Assembly (NCBI RefSeq): GCF_030124375.1
Contig: NZ_JASKLS010000012.1
Coordinates: 70,041-134,040, forward strand
Length of the DNA: 64,000 bases
DNA from: Sinorhizobium sp. 6-70
Lineage (GTDB): Bacteria > Pseudomonadota > Alphaproteobacteria > Rhizobiales > Rhizobiaceae
Direction: 5' to 3'
The notes below the pieces were generated by a model. It searched no databases. It was not told where the DNA came from and saw only the letters and a program-made list of their open reading frames with translations. This document shows positions 57,347 through 64,000 of this stretch, piece after piece; within the stretch, counting starts at the first letter, position 1, and each line of letters starts with the position of its first letter. The position numbers were made by a program, and so were the translations under genes.

Positions 57347-57985
57347 TCAGGCAACCTTCTCGGTCGCGAGTTTCAACCCGAGCCCGATGAAGACCACGCC
57401 GCTTGCCCGGTCGATCCACTTGCTCGCCCGCGTAAAGGCGGCCCGCATCCGCGGCGTCGTCATGAACAGGCTGACGCCGACGAACCAGAGGATCAGGGCG
57501 CTCGCCATGACAAGGCCATAGCCGAACTTAATCATCATCGGCGTGTGCGCACTGACCACCGTCGAGAAGATCGACAGGAAAAAGAACACCGCCTTCGGGT
57601 TGAGCGCATTGGCGGCGAAGCCGAGGCCAAAGGCCTTCGCCGCCGACTGCTCGTTGCCCGCCCTGGCCTCTCCTGCCTCGACCACGATCTCCGTCTGGCC
57701 GGCGTGCAGTGCCTTGATACCGATATAAATCAGGTAGGCGACGCCGCACCATTTGACGATGTTGAACAGATAGATCGACTGGGAAATGATCAGCCCTAGG
57801 CCGAGAATGGTGTAGGTGACGTGAAACATCAGCGATGTGCCGATGCCGAAGGATGTGATGATGGCCGGGCGCCGCCCGTGCACGAGCGACTGTCGCATCA
57901 CCATGGCGAGGTCGGCGCCGGGAGAAACGATGGCGAACGAGAAGATCGCCATCAACGAAGCGAGTTCGATCAGGTAGTGGCTCAT
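57347..57985 (-). CDS. LysE/RhtB family exporter
   Basis: 212 residues with about six membrane segments. SFAIVSPGADLAMVMRQSLVHGRRPAI, with the Pro-Gly-Ala/Pro motif, and IGIKALHAG are typical of RhtB-type amino acid exporters. The substrate (homoserine, threonine, other amino acids) cannot be assigned. It overlaps the VOC gene upstream by 4 bases. Confidence 0.87.
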   Translation of the reverse strand: MSHYLIELASLMAIFSFAIVSPGADLAMVMRQSLVHGRRPAIITSFGIGTSLMFHVTYTILGLGLIISQSIYLFNIVKWCGVAYLIYIGIKALHAGQTEIVVEAGEARAGNEQSAAKAFGLGFAANALNPKAVFFFLSIFSTVVSAHTPMMIKFGYGLVMASALILWFVGVSLFMTTPRMRAAFTRASKWIDRASGVVFIGLGLKLATEKVA

Positions 57986-58407
57986 GATTTTGCGACCGAT
58001 GCGTTGAAGGCCCAGATGTGGCCGAAGGGATCCTGGATGCGCGCATAGCGTGCTTGCCAGAACGTATCCTGCGGCTCCATCACTGTCGATGCCCCGGCGC
58101 CGATCGCCTTGGCAAAGGCCTGATCGACATCATCGGCTTTCGGAAGGTTGATGTTGATCGCGACGCTGGCGCCGCCAGCGGTCTTTGGCGAGCTGATGCT
58201 CATGCCGTACTCCGGAAACTCGTCATGCAGCATGATCTCGCCGCCGAAGAGGGCCAGGTTGGCGTGCATGACGCGCTTGCCGTCCTCGGCCATCTGGTGA
58301 AACGTGTTTACCGCGCCGAACGCCTTTTCATAGAAGGCGATGGCGGCAAGGCCGTCCTTTACGCAGATATGCGCCTGGATCGGGGGGACGTTCGGTTCGA
58401 ATGCCAT
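57982..58407 (-). CDS. VOC (PhnB-like) family protein
   Basis: 141 residues, PhnB type: VKDGLAAIAFYEKAFGAVNTF near the start and RIQDPFGHIWAFNASV at the end, with the inner EIMLHDEFPE block. Members bind small ligands; many PhnB-like proteins have no proven activity. It overlaps the RhtB-type gene by 4 bases and follows the MAPEG gene by 15. Confidence 0.85.
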   Translation of the reverse strand: MAFEPNVPPIQAHICVKDGLAAIAFYEKAFGAVNTFHQMAEDGKRVMHANLALFGGEIMLHDEFPEYGMSISSPKTAGGASVAININLPKADDVDQAFAKAIGAGASTVMEPQDTFWQARYARIQDPFGHIWAFNASVAKS

Positions 58408-58422
58408 GCTTTTCTCCTCCGT

Positions 58423-58812
58423 CTAGATGAGAATGCCTGCAAGGATCAGCGCCAGCCCCATCGCTGAGACAGCCCAGATCGCGGAGCGAACACGCCCGAG
58501 CCCGCCGACATAGACCGGCAGATAGACGGCTCGCGCCCAGAACCAGATACCGGCGCCCCACTGCGTCAGCAATCCGCTGCGCCCGGTGAACTCTACCACG
58601 ACCACCAGTACGATGAAGATCGGATAGGTCTCATGAAAGTTGCGGAGCGCGCGGCCGGCGCGCGCTGTCAGCATGTTCGGCCGCTCTTCCAAGTCGCGGT
58701 TGGGATCCTGATCCATGACGCCGTGCTGCAAACGGTATGCGCCCGCCTGCGTCATCATATAGACGAAGGCCAGCACTGCGCTTGCGAGCAGGTAGGTCAG
58801 TTCCAGCGACAT
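58423..58812 (-). CDS. MAPEG family membrane protein
   Basis: 129 residues with four membrane helices (about 4-22, 55-75, 80-98 and 105-128). The pattern NMLTARAGRALRNFHETYPIFIVLV is characteristic of bacterial MAPEG proteins, related to microsomal glutathione transferases. Function in bacteria is mostly unknown. The ATG at 58812 is preferred to a GTG two codons earlier. It lies 50 bases downstream of sucB on the same strand. Confidence 0.85.
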   Translation of the reverse strand: MSLELTYLLASAVLAFVYMMTQAGAYRLQHGVMDQDPNRDLEERPNMLTARAGRALRNFHETYPIFIVLVVVVEFTGRSGLLTQWGAGIWFWARAVYLPVYVGGLGRVRSAIWAVSAMGLALILAGILI

Positions 58813-58862
58813 CCGCACATCCGCAAGAAGGAAACGGGGGCTGCTGTCGCGCCCCGCCTGTC

Positions 58863-60104
58863 TTAGAGATCGAGCACCAGCCGCTCCGGATCTTCGAGGC
58901 TCTCCTTGACGCGCACGAGGAAGGTCACCGCTTCCTTGCCGTCGACAATGCGGTGATCGTAGGAGAGTGCGAGATACATCATCGGACGGATGACGACTTG
59001 TCCGCCGATCGCAACCGGCCGGTCCTGGATCTTGTGCATGCCGAGAATGCCGGACTGCGGCGCGTTGAGGATCGGCGAAGACATCAGCGAGCCATAGACA
59101 CCGCCGTTGGAGATGGTGAAGGTGCCGCCCTGCATGTCGGCCATCGACAGCGCGCCATCGCGGGCGGCCTTGCCGAGGCGACCGATTTCCTTCTCGATCT
59201 CGGCGATCGACATCTGGTCGGCATCGCGCACGACCGGCACGACAAGGCCCTTGTCGGTACCGACAGCGACGCCGACGTGGCAGAAGTTCTTGTAGATGAC
59301 GTCCGTGCCGTCAATCTCGGCGTTGACCGCCGGCAGTTCCTTCAGCGCATGCGTGACGGCCTTGGTGAAGAAGCCCATGAAGCCGAGCTTGACGCCGTGC
59401 TTCTTCTCGAAGATGTCCTTGTACTTGTTGCGCAGGCTCATCACCGCGCTCATGTCCACCTCGTTGTAGGTGGTGAGCATCGCGGCGGTGTTCTGTGCGT
59501 CCTTCAGGCGCTTTGCGATCGTCTGGCGCAGGCGGGTCATCTTGACCCGTTCCTCGCGGACGGCATCCTCGGCCGGCGCCGGCGCACGCGCCTGGACCTT
59601 CGCCGGTTCGGCCGCGGGAGCCGAAACCCCCTTGGCGAGAGCGGCGATCACGTCACCCTTCAGCACCTGGCCACGCTTGCCGGAACCATCGATCTGCTCA
59701 GCCGAGATGTTGTTTTCCGCGATGAGCTTGGCGGCAGCCGGAGCCGGCGGCATCGACGTCGGCGCCTGCTGTGCCGGCGCGGGAGCGGCCGGCTGCGGGG
59801 CCGGAGCGGCAGCAGCGGGTTCAGGCTTCTTCTCGGCCGGAGCCGGAGCAGCAGCGGCGGCGCCAGCGCCTTCGGCGATCTGGCCGAGCAGTGCTCCGAG
59901 GCCGACGGTCTCGCCCGCCTGCGCCACGATTTCGGAGAGCGTGCCGGCGGCCGGTGCCGGAACTTCGATCGTCACCTTATCGGTCTCAAGCTCGAGGATC
60001 GGCTCGTCGGCCTTGATCGCATCGCCGACCTTCTTGAACCAGGTCCCGACGGTCGCTTCGCTGACGGATTCGCCAAGAGTGGGAACGCGGATTTCTGTTG
60101 CCAT
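58863..60104 (-). CDS. sucB: 2-oxoglutarate dehydrogenase E2, dihydrolipoyl succinyltransferase
   Basis: 413 residues. Lipoyl domain with the lipoylated lysine K43 in ETDKVTIEV, an Ala/Pro-rich linker (~80-128), the peripheral subunit-binding domain ([22 protein letters not shown]), and the catalytic acyltransferase domain with YDHRIVDG (H384, D388). It forms the core of the 2-oxoglutarate dehydrogenase complex, moving the succinyl group to CoA. The 121-base gap from sucA contains a family B repeat. Confidence 0.97.
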   Translation of the reverse strand: MATEIRVPTLGESVSEATVGTWFKKVGDAIKADEPILELETDKVTIEVPAPAAGTLSEIVAQAGETVGLGALLGQIAEGAGAAAAAPAPAEKKPEPAAAAPAPQPAAPAPAQQAPTSMPPAPAAAKLIAENNISAEQIDGSGKRGQVLKGDVIAALAKGVSAPAAEPAKVQARAPAPAEDAVREERVKMTRLRQTIAKRLKDAQNTAAMLTTYNEVDMSAVMSLRNKYKDIFEKKHGVKLGFMGFFTKAVTHALKELPAVNAEIDGTDVIYKNFCHVGVAVGTDKGLVVPVVRDADQMSIAEIEKEIGRLGKAARDGALSMADMQGGTFTISNGGVYGSLMSSPILNAPQSGILGMHKIQDRPVAIGGQVVIRPMMYLALSYDHRIVDGKEAVTFLVRVKESLEDPERLVLDL

Positions 60105-60131
60105 GATTTTTGTTCCGTTGATCAGATATCT

Positions 60132-60198
60132 GTTTCTAGCTCTTTGAGTTACGCACTTCCGGACGGAAAATCGCTACGCACTTTTCCTGGAAGTGCTC
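60132..60198 (-). repeat. Mosaic repeat, family B, inside the sucA-sucB gap
   Basis: GAGTTACGCACTTCCGGACG, then GAAAATCGCTACGCAC and TTTTCCTGGAAGTGCTC: the family B unit in reverse, with arms GCACTTCC/GGAAGTGC. It sits between the sucA stop (60226) and the sucB start (60104), in the transcribed gap of the operon. Confidence 0.75.
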
Positions 60199-60225
60199 AG
60201 CGATTGGCAGACCGTGGGGAGCCGA

Positions 60226-63222
60226 TCAGCCCCCCAGCGCGTCCTCGAGGAAGGCGGCAAGCTGCGCCAGATGCTTGGACATCAGGCCGGTTGCCGGCGA
60301 AGCGGCGGCCGGACGACCGGTGTAGCGCACCCGCTGATACTTTGCATCGATATGGGCGAGCACCCATTCGAGATAGGGATCGATGAACGACCAGGCGCCC
60401 ATGTTCTTCGGCTCTTCCTGGCACCACACCATCTCCGCGTTGCGGAAGCGGCTGAGTTCGTTGATCAGCGCCTTGGCCGGGAACGGATAGAGCTGCTCGA
60501 CGCGCAGCAGGTAGATATCGTCGATGCCGCGCTTCTCGCGCTCCTCGAGCAGGTCGTAATAGACCTTGCCGGTGCAGAGCACGACGCGGCGGATCTTCGA
60601 ATCCTTCTGCAGCTTGATCGGGCCGTCCTTGATGACTTCCGCATCGTCCCAGAGCAGCCGGTGGAACGAGCTCTCGCCCGCCATTTCGGAAAGGCTCGAG
60701 ACCGCCCGCTTGTGACGCAGCAGCGACTTCGGCGTCATCAGGATCAGCGGCTTGCGGAAGTCGCGCTTCACCTGGCGACGCAGGATGTGGAAGTAGTTCG
60801 CCGGCGTGGTGACGTTGGCGACCTGCATGTTGTCTTCCGCGCAGAGCTGCAGGAAGCGTTCGAGGCGTGCGGAGGAGTGCTCCGGCCCCTGGCCTTCATA
60901 GCCGTGCGGCAGCAGGCAGACGAGGCCGGACATGCGCAGCCACTTGCGTTCGCCGGACGAGACGAACTGGTCGAAGACAACCTGAGCGCCATTGGCGAAG
61001 TCGCCGAACTGAGCTTCCCAGAGCGTCAGCGCATTCGGGCGGGCAAGCGAATAGCCGTATTCGAAGCCGAGCACCGCCTCTTCCGAGAGCATCGAGTTGA
61101 TGACCTCGTAGCGCGCCTGGGTCGGCGACAGGTTGGCGAGCGGAATGTAGCGCTCTTCCGTCTGCTGATCATAAAGAACCGAGTGGCGCTGCGAAAACGT
61201 GCCGCGCTCGCAGTCCTGACCGGAGAGGCGGATCTTCGTACCCTCGGTGACGAGCGTGCCGAAGGCGAGCGCTTCCGCCATTGCCCAGTCGATGCCCTCG
61301 CCGGTCTGCACCATGCTGGCGCGGTTTTCCATGAAACGCTGGATCGTGCGGTGAGCGTTGAAGCCAGCCGGGATCTCCGAGATCTTGCGGCCGACTTCCT
61401 TCAGCTGCTTCATCGGCACCGAGGTCTTGCCGCGGCGCTGCTCATCCTGGTTGTCGGCCGTGCGCAGACCCGACCAGACGCCGTCGAGCCAGTCGGCCTT
61501 GTTCGGCTTGTAGGATTGGCCTATCTCGAACTCCTGTTCGAGATGGGCGCGCCAATCCGCCTTCATCTTCTCGACCTCGCCCTCGGTCATCAGACCTTCG
61601 GCGATCAGCCGTTCCGAATAGAGCTGGACGACCGTCTTGTGGGCGCGGATGGCCTTGTACATCTTCGGCTGCGTGAACGCCGGCTCGTCGCCCTCGTTGT
61701 GGCCGAAGCGGCGGTAGCAGAACATGTCGACGACGACCGGCTTGTGGAATTTCATCCGGAACTCGGTCGCGACCTTGGCCGCGTAGACGACGGCTTCCGG
61801 GTCATCGCCATTCACGTGGAAGATCGGCGCCTCGATCATCTTCGCGACGTCCGACGGATAGGGCGAGGAGCGCGAGAAGGCCGGGTTCGTGGTGAAGCCG
61901 ATCTGGTTGTTGATGATGAAATGCACGGTGCCGGCAACGCGGTGGCCGCGCAGACCCGAGAGACCGAGGATTTCTGCGATGACGCCCTGGCCGGCGAAGG
62001 CCGCGTCGCCATGCAGCAGAAGCGGCATGACCTTGACGCGCTCGCGCAGCGGAATGATGTCGCCCTCGAAGACGGTCGCCATCTGGTCCTGCTTGGCGCG
62101 CGCCTTGCCCATGACGACCGGGTTGACGATCTCGAGATGCGATGGGTTCGCCGTCAGCGACAAGTGCACCTTGTTGCCGTCGAATTCGCGGTCGGACGAA
62201 GCACCGAGGTGATATTTGACGTCACCGGAACCTTCCACGTCGTCCGGCGCATAGGAGCCGCCCTTGAACTCGTGGAAGATGGCGCGATGCGGCTTCGCCA
62301 TGACCTGCGAGAGCACGTTGAGGCGCCCGCGGTGGGCCATGCCGAGGACGATCTCCTTGAGGCCTTCCTGACCGCCGCGCTTGATGATCTGTTCGAGCGC
62401 GGGGATCAGCGATTCGCCGCCGTCGAGACCGAAGCGCTTGGTGCCCTTGTACTTGACGTCGATGAACTGCTCGAAACCTTCGGACTCGACGAGCTTTTGC
62501 AGGATGGCGCGCTTGCCCTCCGGCGTGAATTCGACGCCCTTGTCCGGACCTTCGATACGGGCCTGGATCCAGGCCTTCTCCTCGGGGTTGGACATGTGCA
62601 TGAATTCGACGCCCATCGTCGAACAGTAGGTCCGCTCGAGGATTTCGACCATTTCGCGCACGGTCGCGTATTCGAGACCAAGCACGTTGTCGATGAAGAT
62701 CCTGCGGTCGTAGTCCGTTTCCTCGAAGCCGTAGGACTTCGGCGAAAGCTCGTCATAGTCCTCGACCGGGTCGGCAAGGCCGAGCGGGTCGAGCTTGGCA
62801 TGCAGGTGACCACGCATGCGGTAGGCGCGGATCATCATGATGGCGCGGACGGAATCGCGCGTCGACTGATGAACCTCCGCTTCGCTGACCGGTAAGCCCG
62901 TGACGGCGGCAGCTTCCTCGACCTTGGCCTTGACCTTCTTTTCGATGACCTTCTCGACGACGCCCCAGTCGCCGTCGAGCGCGGACACGAGTTCGCCATT
63001 GGCGGCGATCGGCCAGTTGCTTTTTTTCCAGGAGGCACCCTTGGCGGCCTTCACCACGTCCTCTGGCCGGTCGGCGAGCGCCTTGAAGAAGGATTGCCAT
63101 TCGGACGAAACGGAGGACGGATCCGCTTCGTAACGCGCATAGAGCTGCTCGATATAAGCAGCGTTGGCGCCATCCAGAAACGATGTGAGCTGGAATTGCT
63201 CGTTGGCCTCTTGCCTTGTCAT
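60226..63222 (-). CDS. sucA: 2-oxoglutarate dehydrogenase E1 component
   Basis: 998 residues, thiamine-diphosphate-dependent E1. An N-terminal motif for complex binding (FLDGANAAYIEQLYARYEADP), the thiamine core (MAHRGRLNVL, HGDAAFAGQGV with the GDG-like ThDP motif, and NNQIGFTT), and the transketolase-like C-terminal domain (HGYEGQGPEHSSARLERFLQL) are all in place. It decarboxylates 2-oxoglutarate and succinylates SucB. It starts 164 bases after sucD; the gap has a hairpin. Confidence 0.97.
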   Translation of the reverse strand: MTRQEANEQFQLTSFLDGANAAYIEQLYARYEADPSSVSSEWQSFFKALADRPEDVVKAAKGASWKKSNWPIAANGELVSALDGDWGVVEKVIEKKVKAKVEEAAAVTGLPVSEAEVHQSTRDSVRAIMMIRAYRMRGHLHAKLDPLGLADPVEDYDELSPKSYGFEETDYDRRIFIDNVLGLEYATVREMVEILERTYCSTMGVEFMHMSNPEEKAWIQARIEGPDKGVEFTPEGKRAILQKLVESEGFEQFIDVKYKGTKRFGLDGGESLIPALEQIIKRGGQEGLKEIVLGMAHRGRLNVLSQVMAKPHRAIFHEFKGGSYAPDDVEGSGDVKYHLGASSDREFDGNKVHLSLTANPSHLEIVNPVVMGKARAKQDQMATVFEGDIIPLRERVKVMPLLLHGDAAFAGQGVIAEILGLSGLRGHRVAGTVHFIINNQIGFTTNPAFSRSSPYPSDVAKMIEAPIFHVNGDDPEAVVYAAKVATEFRMKFHKPVVVDMFCYRRFGHNEGDEPAFTQPKMYKAIRAHKTVVQLYSERLIAEGLMTEGEVEKMKADWRAHLEQEFEIGQSYKPNKADWLDGVWSGLRTADNQDEQRRGKTSVPMKQLKEVGRKISEIPAGFNAHRTIQRFMENRASMVQTGEGIDWAMAEALAFGTLVTEGTKIRLSGQDCERGTFSQRHSVLYDQQTEERYIPLANLSPTQARYEVINSMLSEEAVLGFEYGYSLARPNALTLWEAQFGDFANGAQVVFDQFVSSGERKWLRMSGLVCLLPHGYEGQGPEHSSARLERFLQLCAEDNMQVANVTTPANYFHILRRQVKRDFRKPLILMTPKSLLRHKRAVSSLSEMAGESSFHRLLWDDAEVIKDGPIKLQKDSKIRRVVLCTGKVYYDLLEEREKRGIDDIYLLRVEQLYPFPAKALINELSRFRNAEMVWCQEEPKNMGAWSFIDPYLEWVLAHIDAKYQRVRYTGRPAAASPATGLMSKHLAQLAAFLEDALGG

Positions 63223-63344
63223 GGTCTTTCGCGAACCCTCGGTTCGCCTCCTGACTGAAGTTGGGGTGCCGGGTGTTGCCGGTCGTTCATGTTTATTCGG
63301 CGCTTTTACTGCACCAAGCTTGCGTCATTAATTGGTCGGGCGGG

Positions 63345-63365
63345 GGCCGGCAGCTGATGCCGGCC
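63345..63365 (-). other. Hairpin between sucD and sucA
   Basis: GGCCGGCA and TGCCGGCC form a perfect 8-base stem with a 5-base loop, 22 bases after the sucD stop. There is no T-run on the minus strand, so it may moderate but probably not end transcription. Confidence 0.45.
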
Positions 63366-63386
63366 ACACGCCTCGCTATTGAAATC

Positions 63387-64000
63387 TCAGCCCTTCAGGA
63401 CTTCGACCAGCGTCTTGCCGAGGCGGGCCGGCGACGGTGAAACGCGGATACCGGCCGATTCCATCGCCGCGATCTTGTCCTCCGCGCCGCCCTTGCCACC
63501 GGAGATGACAGCGCCGGCATGACCCATGGTGCGGCCGGGAGGGGCCGTACGGCCGGCGATGAAGCCGACCATCGGCTTCTTGCGGCCGCGCTTGGCCTCG
63601 TCCTTCAGGAACTGCGCTGCGTCCTCTTCGGCCGAACCGCCGATTTCACCGATCATGATGATCGACTTGGTCTCGTCATCGGCGAGGAACATTTCCAGCA
63701 CGTCGATGAACTCGGTCCCTTTGACCGGGTCGCCGCCGATGCCGACAGCGGTGGTCTGGCCGAGGCCTTCGTTGCTGGTCTGGAACACCGCCTCGTAGGT
63801 GAGCGTACCGGAGCGCGACAGCACGCCGACCGAGCCCTTGCGGAAGATGTTTCCGGGCATGATGCCAATCTTGCATTCGTTCGGGGTCAGCACGCCCGGG
63901 CAATTGGGGCCGATGAGGCGCGAGGAGGACTTCTCCAGACGCGCCTTGACCTTGACCATGTCGGCGACCGGGATGCCTTCGGTGATGCAGACGATCAGCG
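63387..64000 (-). CDS. sucD: Succinyl-CoA synthetase alpha subunit, C-terminal part
   Basis: The frame runs off the right edge of the window, so only about 204 C-terminal residues are visible of an expected ~300. [31 protein letters not shown] and the phosphohistidine loop [17 protein letters not shown] are the family's marks. The enzyme converts succinyl-CoA to succinate with nucleoside triphosphate formation. It precedes sucA on the same strand, in the sucCDAB order known from rhizobia. Confidence 0.96.
   Translation of the reverse strand, partial: LIVCITEGIPVADMVKVKARLEKSSSRLIGPNCPGVLTPNECKIGIMPGNIFRKGSVGVLSRSGTLTYEAVFQTSNEGLGQTTAVGIGGDPVKGTEFIDVLEMFLADDETKSIIMIGEIGGSAEEDAAQFLKDEAKRGRKKPMVGFIAGRTAPPGRTMGHAGAVISGGKGGAEDKIAAMESAGIRVSPSPARLGKTLVEVLKG

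Noticed and set aside
60193-62895. A 900-codon open frame on the plus strand opposite sucA
   Set aside because: It is antisense to a clear sucA gene. High GC third positions leave long stop-free antisense frames here; its composition is Arg/His/Asp-rich without domains.
54600-64000. The suc region as a novel system
   Set aside because: The order sucD-sucA-sucB and the presence of lpdA are the known rhizobial arrangement; only the five inserted genes and the repeat merit note.

Overview
The window reads as a stretch of core chromosome from a fast-growing alphaproteobacterium of the Rhizobiaceae, most likely Ensifer/Sinorhizobium close to S. meliloti or S. fredii. The reasons are the high GC, the rhizobial glycerol ABC transporter operon glpR-glpD-glpSTPQUV, a divergent mur/sitABCD manganese locus, the gene order sucD-sucA-sucB...lpdA, the 504-residue AtpD, and several short mosaic and palindromic intergenic repeats of the kind described from rhizobia. 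I see no rRNA, tRNA, CRISPR array, insertion sequence or prophage. This is inference from reading the sequence; no database search was run.

Layout. 1-7.1 kb: the 3' part of tamB, a VOC-family protein, an Lrp/AsnC regulator divergent from arginase and ornithine aminotransferase (arginine to glutamate semialdehyde), and an orphan cheW. 7.2-14.3 kb (minus strand): the soluble molybdenum NAD-linked formate dehydrogenase operon fdsG-fdsB-fdsA-fdhD-fdsD, with a LysR regulator just upstream on the same strand. 14.4-15.2 kb: a short-chain dehydrogenase. 15.5-24.1 kb: glycerol uptake and glycerol-3-phosphate oxidation. 24.6-27.1 kb: a nucleobase permease and an EamA exporter. 27.1-31.3 kb: mur and sitABCD around a clear Mur operator. 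31.3-33.4 kb: a membrane O-acyltransferase with a C-terminal SGNH domain, which looks lower in GC than its neighbours.

33.6-38.4 kb: an apparently uncharacterised catabolic unit of Fe-dependent alcohol dehydrogenase, aldehyde dehydrogenase and an enolase-superfamily dehydratase, with a divergent LysR. 38.5-41.1 kb: a membrane-anchored hypothetical protein, then a second Lrp-type regulator divergent from a saccharopine dehydrogenase-like enzyme. 41.6-46.7 kb (minus strand): the F1 ATP synthase operon atpHAGDC. 46.9-54.6 kb: a small membrane protein, priA, a transaldolase/FSA-type aldolase, a PlsC-like acyltransferase, xerC, a TraB/GumN protein and a DUF2867 protein. 54.6-64 kb (minus strand): the 2-oxoglutarate dehydrogenase and succinyl-CoA synthetase genes (sucD partial, sucA, sucB, lpdA), with five small unrelated genes between sucB and lpdA.

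The most notable reading is in the glycerol transporter. Its two ATPases carry complementary defects (GlpT lacks a normal LSGGQ signature, GlpS lacks the H-loop histidine), so the heterodimer should have one normal and one degenerate ATP site. Other points worth a second look are the unassigned dehydratase/ALDH/ADH operon, mosaic repeats whose ends supply stop codons of neighbouring genes or split operons, and candidate operators for the Lrp, GlpR, FdsR-like and Mur regulators.
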